Below, one piece after another: positions 33,304-42,194 of a stretch of DNA of 64,000 nt. A program made the translations under genes and the position numbers. The notes beneath the pieces were generated by a model, which was not told the origin of the DNA, ran no database searches, and saw nothing but the letters and a program-made list of their open reading frames with translations. This stretch comes from DATARH01 sp963734125 (lineage in GTDB: Bacteria > Pseudomonadota > Alphaproteobacteria > ATCC43930 > CGMCC-115725): the NCBI GenBank assembly GCA_963734125.1, contig CAVTGB010000063.1:7001-71000 (forward strand), given 5' to 3'. Numbering within the stretch: the first letter of the stretch is position 1; each line of letters starts with the position of its first letter.

Positions 33304-34233
33304 ATGGACAGGCAAAAGGGACCATGCCAGATTTGCGGGAACCCGGCTGAGCACGGCGGCGACGAGCGAATGCGGGCTGTGCGGTGCCCTCGATGCGGCA
33401 GGTATCAGGTTGATGCGACGCGGGACAGGCTGAAGATCGAGAGCGCCGACCATATGGTCCGGTTGTCCGGATGGGTCAGGGAGCAGAACGCTGCCGGTAT
33501 CGACATTGCCGACATAACCCCCGAGATCTCCAAAGCCGTCGCGCGGCGACCGCTGCCGGGGTTGAAACATCGTTCGGATCGCGTTCTGACGTTTCTCGCC
33601 AGAGAGTTTGCCCGCACCGAGCTGTATTTCGTTCCCGATGCGATCGCGCGCAGTCTGGAACTGCAAGGGGTCGCGTATTGCCGCGACCATCGCGAGGCGA
33701 GGCTGCTGCTTCATATCCTGGAGGATGAAAATTTCCTTCGGGGCGGCGCCAGCGGAATGTCTCTTACAATCAGAGGAATTTTGGCGGCGGAAGCGCTCGG
33801 CAGGTCGGTGTCGCAATCGGCGCAGTGTTTCGTCGCGATGTCGTTCGACGAGACAATGAGAGAAAGCTTTATCAATGGGTTCTATCCGGCGATCGGCCTG
33901 GCCGGATATCGTGCGTTCCGCATCGACGATAAGGATTATGTCGGCGGGATTTCCGATGAAATGATTGCTGAAATCCGCCGTTCTCGCTTTATGGTCGCCG
34001 ATTACACCCTGCAAAGCAATAACGTGTATTTTGAGGCCGGTTTTGGGCTTGGTCTGGGTCTAATCGTGATCCCGACATGTCGAGAGGACCACGCGGAGTT
34101 GCTGCACTTCGACATCCGGCATCTCAATGCGCTGCATTGGAAGGATTCGGACGATCTCGTGAGAAAGCTCAGCCAGCGGATTCGAGCCGTGCTCGGGGCT
34201 GGACCCTACGCCGGCGACGAGGTGGTGCGCTGA
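33304..34233 (+). CDS. Zinc-ribbon protein with nucleoside-deoxyribosyltransferase-like C-terminal domain
   Basis: 309 residues. The N-terminus has two CxxC pairs, CQICGNPAEHGGD and RCPRCGRYQVDA (residues 8-39), a zinc ribbon. A mostly helical middle follows. The C-terminal 140 residues read QCFVAMSFDETMRESFINGF, GYRAFRIDDKDYVGGISDEM, SRFMVADYTLQSNNVYFEAG and GLGLGLIVIP. This is the nucleoside 2-deoxyribosyltransferase/TIR-like fold with the catalytic-type Glu in NVYFEAG. Such domains can cleave N-glycosidic bonds of nucleotides or NAD and recur in immune effectors. Codon use is less GC-biased than neighbours. Function is unproven. Confidence 0.7.
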   Translation: MDRQKGPCQICGNPAEHGGDERMRAVRCPRCGRYQVDATRDRLKIESADHMVRLSGWVREQNAAGIDIADITPEISKAVARRPLPGLKHRSDRVLTFLAREFARTELYFVPDAIARSLELQGVAYCRDHREARLLLHILEDENFLRGGASGMSLTIRGILAAEALGRSVSQSAQCFVAMSFDETMRESFINGFYPAIGLAGYRAFRIDDKDYVGGISDEMIAEIRRSRFMVADYTLQSNNVYFEAGFGLGLGLIVIPTCREDHAELLHFDIRHLNALHWKDSDDLVRKLSQRIRAVLGAGPYAGDEVVR

Positions 34234-34282
34234 CGCGACGCTCGGTGCCAGCGGCCGCTGTGGCGGAAAGAAGGACCGGGCG

Positions 34283-34903
34283 TCAACGCTTCGGGCGGAC
34301 CGAGCGCAACGCCGCCCAGACGACGCCGGCGACGGCAAAGAGGGTGAGGCCGCCAAACACCAGGACGAACGCATGGGCCGCACCGATCAGGCGCTCGGCC
34401 GCGTCGGCCACGGCGCTGCCGGCGAACAGCAGCATTGGGGCCCAGACCACGGCCGAGGCGATATTGGCGACCCAGAACGGGCCGCGCGGCATATGCATGA
34501 TGCCCGCGACCAGGGGTATGACGGCCCGCATCGGGCCCCAGAAGCGGCCGATGAACACGCTCTTGCCGCCATGCCGCCGGAAGAACCGGATGCCGTTCGG
34601 CAAGAGGTCGGGGTTGCGGCTGAACGGCCAGAGCTGGGCCATGCCGCTGCCAAAGCGGCGGCCGATCCAATAGGACACAAAATCGCCGAGCGCGGCGCCG
34701 ACGATCGACCCGACGATCACCGGCAGATAGGGGAGCGCGCCTGACTTCATCAGCGTGCCGGCAGCAATCAACAAAGTCGTCCCGGGAAACAGCAGGCTGA
34801 AAAAAGCGAACGATTCAATGAACCCGGTGATGAACATGACAGCGATCGCCCAGTTCGCGTGCTCCTTGATGAACTCGAGTAGCGGCTGGGCCAGATCGTC
34901 CAT
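34283..34903 (-). CDS. DedA family membrane protein
   Basis: 206 residues from ATG 34903. The family signatures are FFSLLFPGTTLLIAAGTLMK, GSIVGAALGDFVSYWIGRRF with the essential acidic residue, and the arginine motif FFRRHGGKSVFIGRFWGPMR. Four to five hydrophobic segments, the last FVLVFGGLTLFAVAGVVWA. DedA proteins are inner-membrane lipid-carrier or polyprenyl-phosphate translocases needed for envelope homeostasis. It lies 14 bases after the haloacid-dehalogenase gene on the same strand. Confidence 0.92.
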   Translation of the reverse strand: MDDLAQPLLEFIKEHANWAIAVMFITGFIESFAFFSLLFPGTTLLIAAGTLMKSGALPYLPVIVGSIVGAALGDFVSYWIGRRFGSGMAQLWPFSRNPDLLPNGIRFFRRHGGKSVFIGRFWGPMRAVIPLVAGIMHMPRGPFWVANIASAVVWAPMLLFAGSAVADAAERLIGAAHAFVLVFGGLTLFAVAGVVWAALRSVRPKR

Positions 34904-34917
34904 GCATTCCGTCGCGA

Positions 34918-35643
34918 TCAGGCGCCGCGCTGCTCGGCGCGGTGCGCCGCGACCATGTCCGCGAGGCCGGCAAAGCGGAAATCGTAATGGACGGTGCCAT
35001 CGGGCGCGGGTGTCGCGCCCCAGCCCTGGCTGTCCTGGCGCCGGTCGATCCAGGCCGATTTGATCCCGCAGCGATTGGCCGGCGCATGGTCGTGATAGAG
35101 GCTCTGTGCGACATGCAGGATCTCGTCCGGAGGGTGTCCGGCCTCGGCCAGGCGGTCGATGAGGTAGCGGAAATTGCGCGGATCGGGTTTGTAGGAGCCG
35201 ATATCCTCGGCGGTGTAGATCCCGGCAAACCCGGCCGCCAGCCGCAGATTGCTGCGGGCAAAGCTGGCACGGTCGACATTCGACAGGATGACGAGGTTGT
35301 AGTAGCGCCCGAGATAGGCCAGGGCGTCGGCCGAATCTGGGAAGGCGGGCCAATCGCCGACCGAGGCGCCGAAGGCCCGGTCAGCGTTGGCATCGGGCGC
35401 GACGTCCCATTCCGCCGCGAGCCGCCGATGCACGAGGGCGAGGAGTTCCGAATAAACGAGGCCTGGCGTGGCGGCCTCCTGCGCGGTTTCGTGGCGGGCG
35501 AAGGCGGCGAGTGCGGCTTCGCGCGCGAGTGCCCCGCCGGCGCGCGCAACGAGTGGCTGCAGCGCCGCCCAGATCCCGCTCTCCCAATCGATCAGCGTAC
35601 CGTAGCAATCGAAGCTGAGGACGGTGAAATCGCTGAGCCGCAT
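34918..35643 (-). CDS. Type II haloacid dehalogenase-like HAD hydrolase
   Basis: 241 residues from ATG 35643. Motif I with the nucleophile Asp is VLSFDCYGTLIDWESGIW, motif II VILSNVDRASF, motif III lysine in GSYKPDPRNFRYLI, and motif IV is in VAQSLYHDHAPANRCGI. The DCYGTL and YKPDPR patterns are typical of L-2-haloacid dehalogenases, though substrate cannot be assigned. GAGG from the end of the upstream repeat is its ribosome binding site. Confidence 0.85.
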   Translation of the reverse strand: MRLSDFTVLSFDCYGTLIDWESGIWAALQPLVARAGGALAREAALAAFARHETAQEAATPGLVYSELLALVHRRLAAEWDVAPDANADRAFGASVGDWPAFPDSADALAYLGRYYNLVILSNVDRASFARSNLRLAAGFAGIYTAEDIGSYKPDPRNFRYLIDRLAEAGHPPDEILHVAQSLYHDHAPANRCGIKSAWIDRRQDSQGWGATPAPDGTVHYDFRFAGLADMVAAHRAEQRGA

Positions 35644-35655
35644 CGGCATAACCTC

Positions 35656-35739
35656 GTCATTGCGAGCGGAGCGGCGCAATCTCGGACCGGCGATCCGCCC
35701 GGATCGAGATTGCTTCGTCGCTGCGCTTCTCGCAATGAC
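35656..35739. repeat. Dispersed palindromic repeat (GTCATTGCGAG family)
   Basis: GTCATTGCGAGCGGAGCGGC and CAATCTCG on the left mirror CGAGATTGCTTCG then CTCGCAATGAC on the right (35729-35739). This is the well-known 80-90-base inverted repeat found in many proteobacterial genomes. It lies between divergent genes. Confidence 0.9.
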
Positions 35740-35775
35740 AGTTGGGTCTGGTTTATGTCTGGACGATAGCAACCA

Positions 35776-37059
35776 ATGCCGAGGGCGGCGATGACGGGGC
35801 TGGCATCCGAGGTCGATGTAGCGGTGATCGGCGCCGGATCGGCGGGGATTGCCGCGGCGCGCCGATTGAGGGAGGCGCGCGGGGTGTCGAGCCTGGTGCT
35901 GGAAGGCCGCGAGCGCGCCGGCGGCCGCGCCTGGACCGTCGATGCCGGCGGCTATCCGGCGGATCTCGGGTGTGAATGGCTGCACTCGGCGGACAAGAAC
36001 GTGCTGGTGCCGCTCGCCGAAGGTCTCGGGATGGCGCTCGACCGGCGGCGCCCGGATTGGACGACCCGCCTCAGCCGCAGCGGCGAGAGTAAGGAAGCGG
36101 AAGCCGATTGGAATCGCGAGCGCGAAGCCCATTACTGGGCGATCCACCGCGCCGCACAGGAGCCCGAGGACCGGCCGGCGAGCACCGTCTTGGAACCGGG
36201 CGGGCGGTGGAATGCCCTCTTCGACGCGATCAGCACCTGGGCCAATGCGGTCGAGCTCGAGGATCTGTCGGTCAAGGACAACGACCGCTACGAGAGCACC
36301 GAGCAGAACTGGCGGGTGTTGACCGGGCTCGGGTCGCTGTTTGTTTCGCTGGCCCGGGGCTTGCCAATCGCCTTCGACGCCGCGGTGTCACGGGTCGAGC
36401 ACGACGGCGCCCGCATCCGGCTGGTGACAACCCGCGGCACGGTGAGCGCGACGCGGGTCATCGTCGCCGTGCCGAGCGCAGCGATCGCGGGGGAGCACCT
36501 CGCTTTCGATCCGCCGTTGCCGGACAAGGTCGCGGCGGCCGAGGGCTTGCCGCTGGGCCTGGCAAACAAGCTCATCCTGCGCCTCGACGGCACGCTTCCC
36601 GGCGCCGGGGACGAACTCTTTCTGGTTGGCTCGACCCGGCGGCGCGAGACGATGAGCTACCAGGTACGCCCGCTTGGCCGGCCGCGCATCCACTGCTTTT
36701 TCGGCGGCAGATTTGCCGCCCAGCTCGAACGCGACGGGATCGCGGCGATGGCAGCTTTTGCCGCCGACGAATTGGCCGGGCTCTTCGGCAGCGACATCCG
36801 CCGGCAGCTCCACCCGCTCGCCAGTTCGGCGTGGCGTGGCGATCCGTTCGCCCGCGGCTCCTATTCCTACGCCCGGCCGGGGCACGCCGACGACCGCGCC
36901 CGGCTCGCCGAACCGGTCGACAACCGGATCTTCTTCGCCGGCGAAGCCTGCTCGCCCAATTTCTTCTCGACCGCGCACGGCGCCTACGAAACCGGCATCG
37001 CCGCCGCCGAAGCCGCGCTCGCGAGCTTCGGGCCTAGGCGAGCCGGGGGCGTTCGTTGA
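35776..37059 (+). CDS. Flavin-containing amine oxidase
   Basis: 427 residues. FAD binding starts with VDVAVIGAGSAGIAAARRL, then LVLEGRERAGGRAWTVDAGG, the RAGGR motif of amine oxidases. PADLGCEWLHSADKNVL lies at the substrate side and NRIFFAGEACSPNFFSTAHG with AYETGIAAAE near residue 395 completes the FAD site. No signal peptide. It would deaminate an amine to an aldehyde with H2O2. ATG 35791 (MTGLASEVD) is an equally good start. Its 3' end overlaps the convergent phosphatase gene by 26 bases. Confidence 0.9.
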   Translation: MPRAAMTGLASEVDVAVIGAGSAGIAAARRLREARGVSSLVLEGRERAGGRAWTVDAGGYPADLGCEWLHSADKNVLVPLAEGLGMALDRRRPDWTTRLSRSGESKEAEADWNREREAHYWAIHRAAQEPEDRPASTVLEPGGRWNALFDAISTWANAVELEDLSVKDNDRYESTEQNWRVLTGLGSLFVSLARGLPIAFDAAVSRVEHDGARIRLVTTRGTVSATRVIVAVPSAAIAGEHLAFDPPLPDKVAAAEGLPLGLANKLILRLDGTLPGAGDELFLVGSTRRRETMSYQVRPLGRPRIHCFFGGRFAAQLERDGIAAMAAFAADELAGLFGSDIRRQLHPLASSAWRGDPFARGSYSYARPGHADDRARLAEPVDNRIFFAGEACSPNFFSTAHGAYETGIAAAEAALASFGPRRAGGVR

Positions 37060-37630
37060 TGGCGAGGACGCGGATGCCGGTATCGTCGATGCGGATCGTG
37101 CTGATCGAGCCCTGGCCCACTTCGATCCGGCTGTAATGATCGAGCGGCATGCCGAGGGCAAAGAGAAGGACGGAGCGGATCACATCGCCGTGGCTGACCG
37201 CCACCAGGGTTTCTTCCGGGTGGCGCTCGCCCAATTCCATCAGCGCCTCGACCGCGCGGCGCTGCACTTCGCGCATGCTCTCGCCGCCGGGGATCCGCGA
37301 GAGCGATCGGTGCGTCCGCCAGGCTTCCCAGCGCGGGTCGGCGCGGATCATGTCGAAGGTCGCGCCGGTCCACTCGCCGAAATCGAGCTCGATCAGATCG
37401 TCGCGAAGCTCGATGACGAGCCCGAGTCGGGCGGCAAGGATCTCGGCGCTCTCGCGGGTGCGCTGCAAGGGGCTGGCATAGATCGCCGCAACCCCATCGC
37501 CGGCGAGGCGTTCGGCTACCGTGGCGATCTCGGCCCGGCCGCGTGTCGTCAGGCCGACCCCCGGCATGCGCCCGACGAGCACGCGGCCCTGGTCGCGCTC
37601 GCCGTGACGCAGCATGTGGAAGAGCGTCAT
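37034..37630 (-). CDS. Histidine phosphatase (phosphoglycerate mutase family)
   Basis: 198 residues from ATG 37630. The phospho-His motif is FHMLRHGERDQGRVLVGR, with IYASPLQRTRESAEILAARL, the acid in ELDFGEWTG, and the second His in LVAVSHGDVIRSVLL. The sequence type is that of broad-specificity phosphatases (GpmB/CobC-like). It follows the broken beta-lactamase-type gene by 5 bases. Confidence 0.88.
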   Translation of the reverse strand: MTLFHMLRHGERDQGRVLVGRMPGVGLTTRGRAEIATVAERLAGDGVAAIYASPLQRTRESAEILAARLGLVIELRDDLIELDFGEWTGATFDMIRADPRWEAWRTHRSLSRIPGGESMREVQRRAVEALMELGERHPEETLVAVSHGDVIRSVLLFALGMPLDHYSRIEVGQGSISTIRIDDTGIRVLAINERPRLA

Positions 37631-37635
37631 GCCTT

Positions 37636-38823
37636 TCAATTCGCCTCGGTTAGCGCATAAACCCCGCGCTCGAACCGGCCATAGAGCCGCACCGCCGTCG
37701 GATCGGCGAAGGGCAGGATCTGGGTCATGATGACACCGGTGACGCGGCGCACCGGATCGAGCCAGTAGTAGAGATTGCCGGCCCCGGCCCAGCCTACCGT
37801 GCCGGCGCTGCGGCCGTTCGGCCCGGGTTCCATGTTGATCATGTACCCCAGCCCCCAGCGCAGCGGCGCGCCGGGAAAGAAATCGACGTCGTTCGACACC
37901 TCGGGGATGCAACTCCGCATGATCCCGGCCGGGATATCGCCGATCTGGTTCCGGTTCATCGCCGCGATGGTTTCCGGCTTCAGGATGCGAACCCCGGCAA
38001 GCTCGCCCTCGTGCAGCAGCATCCGCAGAAAGGTCAGGTAATCGCCCGCCGTCGAGTGAAGCCCCCCGCCGCCGGCGTAGAATTCGGGGGTCGACAGGGG
38101 CGGCAATGGCTGCGGCGCGAGGCTGCCGTCGGCCTGGCGCTGATGGATGCTGGCCTGGCGCGCGCGCTGCTCGGGTGACGCGACAAAACCGGTGTCCTCC
38201 ATCCCGAGCGGCGCGAAGATGCGTTCGCGCAAGACCGCGTCGAGCGACTGGCCGGCGACCGCCTCGATGATCCGCCCGACCCAGTCGATATTGATGCCGT
38301 ATTCCCATTTCTCGCCGGGCTCGAACATCAGCGGCCGGCGCAGCGCCGCAACCCTGCCCGACATCATGCGCGCCGCGCTGGTGGCGTCGACATAGCGCAG
38401 CGTATCGGCGTTCCAAACCTCGTAGGTGAACCCGGCGGTATGGGTCAGCAGGTGCCTGAATGTGATCGGACGCCGGGCCGGGCGCAGCAGCGGCGCGCCG
38501 GCGGTGTCGAAGCCTTCGAGGACCTAGCGGGGCACCGAGCGTCGGATCGATGTCGGGGACCGGCGCGTCGAGGCTGAGCCTGCCCTCCTCGACGAGCTGC
38601 ATCGCCGCGACCGAGGTGATCGCCTTGGTCATCGAGGGATGCGGCAGACCGTGTCGAGCGTCATCGCCGGCCCCCCATCGAGGCTGCGCACCCCAAACGC
38701 GCCCTCGTAGACCGGCCCGCCGGCATCCGCCGCCATCGCGACAACCCCCGGCACCTCGCGCGCCGCGGCGGCGCCGCGCAGCACGTCGTCGATCTGTCGC
38801 CTCGCTTCTGCCCGACTGGTCAT
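37636..38823 (-). pseudogene. Serine beta-lactamase / esterase family gene with two frameshifts
   Basis: Conserved blocks lie in three frames. Frame A from ATG 38823: QIDDVLRGAAAAREVPGVVA to TVCRI, then stops. Frame B (about 38525-38635): SMTKAITSVAAMQLVEEGRL, holding the SxxK active site. Frame C (37636-38525): VLEGFDTAGAPLLRPARRPI, FRHLLTHTAGFTYEVWNA, EYGINIDWVGRIIEA and GGGLHSTAGDYLTFLRML. One missing base near 38638 and one extra base near 38525 would restore one protein of about 395 residues. As written the product is broken just before the catalytic serine. Confidence 0.85.
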
Positions 38824-38892
38824 CGCACTCGCTCCCAACGTGTCGCCCGGGCGAAAGCGGAGGTCCCGGCCTCAGCCGCGACGACGGCGTTG

Positions 38893-40140
38893 TTAGGCAT
38901 TGGGAGCGCGGCGAACATTGCCGCTCTGCTCGGGGATGCCGGTCTGCTCGTAGCAGACCCGGGCAAAGGCGGCGACGCCCTCGCGGATCTCCTCTTTGGT
39001 GGTCAGCGCGAAGCAGAGGCGGAGGCGCGATTTGGCGTTGTCGCCGTCGACCGCCCATTCGGGGCCGGGGTTGAACGCGATGCCGGCGTCGAGCGCGGGC
39101 TTGACCAGCTTGCGCACATCGACCTGGTCGGGGAGCTTCATCCACAGATAGATGCCGCCTTTCGGGATCCACGGTTCGCAGGTGGTGCCGAACTCGCGTT
39201 CGAGCGACTCGACCATCGTGTCGAGCTTGCCCTTGAGGGTGCCGCTCAACTCGTCGACATGGTCCTGGAAATGCGCCGAGAAATATTCGGCGACAACCAT
39301 CTGTTCGAGCGCGCCGGTATGGCTGAAGCGCTCGGTCTTGATCGCGATCATCCGGCTCATGAACTCCCAGTCGCACACGACGTAGCCGAGCCGCAGCGCC
39401 GGTGACAGCGTTTTTGAGAACGAGCCGATATGGATGACGCGCGAGGGATCGAGCGAATAGATCGCCGGCGGCGCGTCCATCCCGCCCCAGGTCAGATCGG
39501 CGTAGCACTCGTCCTCGAAGATCGGCACGCCAAAGCGGCGCGAGAGATCGAGCAGCTGATGGCGCCGTTCGAGCGGCAGGATGCTGCCGGTCGGGTTTTG
39601 GATCGTCGGGGTCGTGCAGATGTATTTGGGCGTCGTGCCCTGGCGCTTCAGACCGTCGAGAATATCGGCGAGCGCATCCATGCGCATGCCGTCATCGTCG
39701 AGCGGCGCCGGGACCATCTTCACCCCGAGGCGGCGCAGATTGTTGAGATAGCCCTGATAGGTGAACTCTTCGAGGATCACCGTGTCGCCCCGCTCGACAA
39801 GAACCGCGTTGACGAGATCGATCGCCTGCCCCGAGCCCTGGGTGATCAGCACGTCATCGGGTCCGGCGGCGATGCCGCGCCAGCGCTTTACCTTGTCGGC
39901 GACAAACTGGCGCAGTCCGGGATAACCCTGCGGCCCCTGCCCCATCCCGTATAGCGCCAGCTCGCGGCCGTCGCGCCGCAGCACCGTCGCGGTCGCCACG
40001 ATCAGCTCCTCGATCGGGATCAGGGTGCGGTCGTTGTGGCCGCCGATGAAATTGTACTTGGCGTTGCCGCCCCAGCGCGGCGCCGGCGGCGGCACTTCTC
40101 TGCCAATGAGATGGGGGTAGGCGAAACCGGCGCTCGTCAT
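38893..40140 (-). CDS. PLP-dependent aminotransferase, class I/II
   Basis: 415 residues from ATG 40140. ALYGMGQGPQGYPGLRQFVA, DDVLITQGSGQAIDLVNAVL, TPTIQNPTGSILPLERRHQL, the PLP Lys in HIGSFSKTLSPALRLGYVV and the C-terminal RLRLCFALT define a fold-type I aminotransferase of the MocR/2-aminoadipate (LysN) type. The N-terminal DNA-binding domain of MocR regulators is absent. It follows rmlA, whose frameshifted reading frame ends in an ATGA overlap with it. Confidence 0.9.
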   Translation of the reverse strand: MTSAGFAYPHLIGREVPPPAPRWGGNAKYNFIGGHNDRTLIPIEELIVATATVLRRDGRELALYGMGQGPQGYPGLRQFVADKVKRWRGIAAGPDDVLITQGSGQAIDLVNAVLVERGDTVILEEFTYQGYLNNLRRLGVKMVPAPLDDDGMRMDALADILDGLKRQGTTPKYICTTPTIQNPTGSILPLERRHQLLDLSRRFGVPIFEDECYADLTWGGMDAPPAIYSLDPSRVIHIGSFSKTLSPALRLGYVVCDWEFMSRMIAIKTERFSHTGALEQMVVAEYFSAHFQDHVDELSGTLKGKLDTMVESLEREFGTTCEPWIPKGGIYLWMKLPDQVDVRKLVKPALDAGIAFNPGPEWAVDGDNAKSRLRLCFALTTKEEIREGVAAFARVCYEQTGIPEQSGNVRRAPNA

Positions 40141-41039
40141 CCTCGATATCCCTTTCTGTGCGCTACCGCGAATCCTATTCCGGAAGGTTCGCGAGATAGC
40201 GGCCGTAATCGTTCGGCGCCAAAGCGGCGCGCCTCGGCGAGCAACTGGTCCCGTCCGATATAGCCCATATGATAGGCCACTTCCTCGACGCAGGCGATCT
40301 TGAGGCCCTGGCGCATCTCGATCGTGCGCACATATTCGCCGGCTTCCAAGAGATCCTCGTGCGTCCCGGTGTCGAACCATGCATAGCCGCGTCCCATGCG
40401 CACGACCGACAGCGTCCCGCGGCGCAGATACACATTGTTGACATCGGTGATCTCCAATTCGCCGCGCGCCGAGGGAATGAGCCCGCGCGCGATGTCGACG
40501 ACCGCGTTGTCGTAGAAATAGAGGCCGGTCACCGCCCATTGCGAGCGCGGCCGGGGCGGCTTTTCGATGATCGAGACCGCGTTGCCGTGAGCGTCGAACT
40601 CGACCACGCCATAGGCCTCGGGGCGGCGCACCTGGTAGGCGAAAACGGTCGCGCCAGGGCGCGGCTGCGCGGCCTCTTGCAACAGCGCCGACAACCCGCC
40701 GCCATAGAAGATGTTGTCACCTAGGATCAGCGCGACCGGCCCCTCGCCGATGAAATCGCGGCCGATGATGAAGGCTTGCGCCAGACCTTCCGGGCGGGGC
40801 TGCTCGGCGTAGGAAATTGCCACGCCCCAGCGGCTGCCGTCGCCCATCAGCGCCTCGAAGCGGCCGCGCTCGGCCGGAGTGGTAATAACGAGGATGTCGC
40901 GGATCCCGGCCAGCATCAGCGTCGTCAGCGGATAATAGATCATCGGCTTGTCGTAGACCGGTAAGAGCTGCTTGGAGGTGACGAGCGTCGCCGGGTAGAG
41001 CCGCGTGCCGGACCCGCCGGCGAGGACGATCCCCTTCAT
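40137..41039 (-). CDS. rmlA: Glucose-1-phosphate thymidylyltransferase, C-terminus frameshifted
   Basis: 300 residues. KGIVLAGGSGTRLYPATLVT, SKQLLPVYDKPMIYYPLTTL, ALILGDNIFYGGGLSALLQE, EKPPRPRSQWAVTGLYFYDN and AWFDTGTHEDLLEAGEYV are textbook RmlA. The last 23 residues (from about RRFGAERLRP) do not fit. Removing one C near 40228 gives EARALAPNDYGRYLANLPE and a stop at 40175, the expected RmlA end. The enzyme makes dTDP-glucose. Its start overlaps the rmlB stop (ATGA). Confidence 0.93.
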   Translation of the reverse strand: MKGIVLAGGSGTRLYPATLVTSKQLLPVYDKPMIYYPLTTLMLAGIRDILVITTPAERGRFEALMGDGSRWGVAISYAEQPRPEGLAQAFIIGRDFIGEGPVALILGDNIFYGGGLSALLQEAAQPRPGATVFAYQVRRPEAYGVVEFDAHGNAVSIIEKPPRPRSQWAVTGLYFYDNAVVDIARGLIPSARGELEITDVNNVYLRRGTLSVVRMGRGYAWFDTGTHEDLLEAGEYVRTIEMRQGLKIACVEEVAYHMGYIGRDQLLAEARRFGAERLRPLSREPSGIGFAVAHRKGYRG

Positions 41040-42148
41040 CGCGCCTCCCAATCTCGATCGGATCGGGCGCCGGCGGCGGCGACCGGATCGGCCCGGCCGC
41101 CGACCCCGAGCCGGGTGCCGCCGTAACGCGTCGACCAGATCGGCTCCCACCACCAGCGGTTGTCGAGATACCATTGGACGGTCTTGCGCAACCCGGTTGG
41201 GAAGCTCTCGCGCGGCTGCCAGCCGAGTTTCGCGCGGATCTTGGTCGCATCCATCGCATAGCGCCGGTCGTGGCCGGGCCGGTCGGCGACAAAGCTGATG
41301 AGCCGGGCATGCGGCCGATGGGGCGAGGTGGGCAGCAGCTCGTCGATGAGGTCGCAGAGCGCGGTGACGACCTCGAGGTTGGTGCGTTCGCCATCTCCGC
41401 CGATATTGTAGCTCTCCCCCGGCCGCCCGCGGGTCAAGACGGCATGCAGGGCGCGGGCGTGATCCTCGACATAAAGCCAGTCGCGGATATTGTCGCCGGT
41501 ACCGTAGACCGGGATCGCCTCGCCCGCGAGCGCCTTCAGGATGGCCAGCGGGATCAGCTTTTCGGGGAAATGATAGGGGCCGTAATTGTTCGAGCAGTTG
41601 CTCATAACGCAGGGCAGCCCATAGGTCTCGTGCCACGCCCGCACCAGATGGTCGGCCGCCGCTTTCGATGCGGCATAGGGCGAATTGGGCTGATAGCGAC
41701 TTCCCTCAGTGAACTTGCCGTCGGGCCCGAGGGAGCCGAACACTTCATCGGTCGAGACGTGGTGAAAGCGAAAGCGCTTCGCTCGATCCGCCGGCAGCGA
41801 GCGCCAGTGTTCGAGCGCAGCCTCCAAGAGCGCGTAGGTTCCCTCGATATTGGTCTTGATGAACGCGCCGGGGCCATCGATCGACCGGTCGACATGCGAT
41901 TCCGCGGCGAGGTGGAGGATTGCGTCAGGCGCAAACGCGGCAATGAGCGCGGCGATCGCCGGGCGGTCGGCGATATCGGCCCGGTTAAACGCGTAAGCCG
42001 GGTGTCCCTCAACGGCCTCTAATGAGGCGAGATTGGCAGCATAGGTCAGCTTGTCGACGTTGAGCACCGTGTCGCCCATTTCGCCGACCAACAGCCGGCA
42101 TACCGCCGAGCCGATAAATCCCGCCCCACCGGTCACCAACACCTTCAT
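41036..42148 (-). CDS. rmlB: dTDP-glucose 4,6-dehydratase
   Basis: 370 residues of the extended SDR family. MKVLVTGGAGFIGSAVCRLL binds NAD; LHLAAESHVDRSIDGPGAFI, VSTDEVFGSLGPDGKFTEGS and SPYAASKAAADHLVRAWHET (Tyr/Lys catalytic pair) are diagnostic. It converts dTDP-glucose to the 4-keto-6-deoxy sugar. A 25-residue low-complexity tail after WWWEPIWS is unusual. rmlC and rmlD are not in the window, so the final sugar need not be rhamnose. Confidence 0.95.
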   Translation of the reverse strand: MKVLVTGGAGFIGSAVCRLLVGEMGDTVLNVDKLTYAANLASLEAVEGHPAYAFNRADIADRPAIAALIAAFAPDAILHLAAESHVDRSIDGPGAFIKTNIEGTYALLEAALEHWRSLPADRAKRFRFHHVSTDEVFGSLGPDGKFTEGSRYQPNSPYAASKAAADHLVRAWHETYGLPCVMSNCSNNYGPYHFPEKLIPLAILKALAGEAIPVYGTGDNIRDWLYVEDHARALHAVLTRGRPGESYNIGGDGERTNLEVVTALCDLIDELLPTSPHRPHARLISFVADRPGHDRRYAMDATKIRAKLGWQPRESFPTGLRKTVQWYLDNRWWWEPIWSTRYGGTRLGVGGRADPVAAAGARSDRDWEAR

Positions 42149-42194
42149 CGCAGCGCACTCGTGCGGTGGACGTCGAAGGTTGATACCCTAAACG

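Noticed and set aside
33100..34014. 304-codon minus-strand frame opposite the zinc-ribbon gene
   Set aside because: No family features; the plus-strand frame has zinc and NDT-like motifs, so this is a shadow.
38893..39508. Long minus-strand frame continuing from the phosphatase region through the aminotransferase
   Set aside because: It merges fragments of three genes in frames created by indels; only the phosphatase and the beta-lactamase fragment parts match families.
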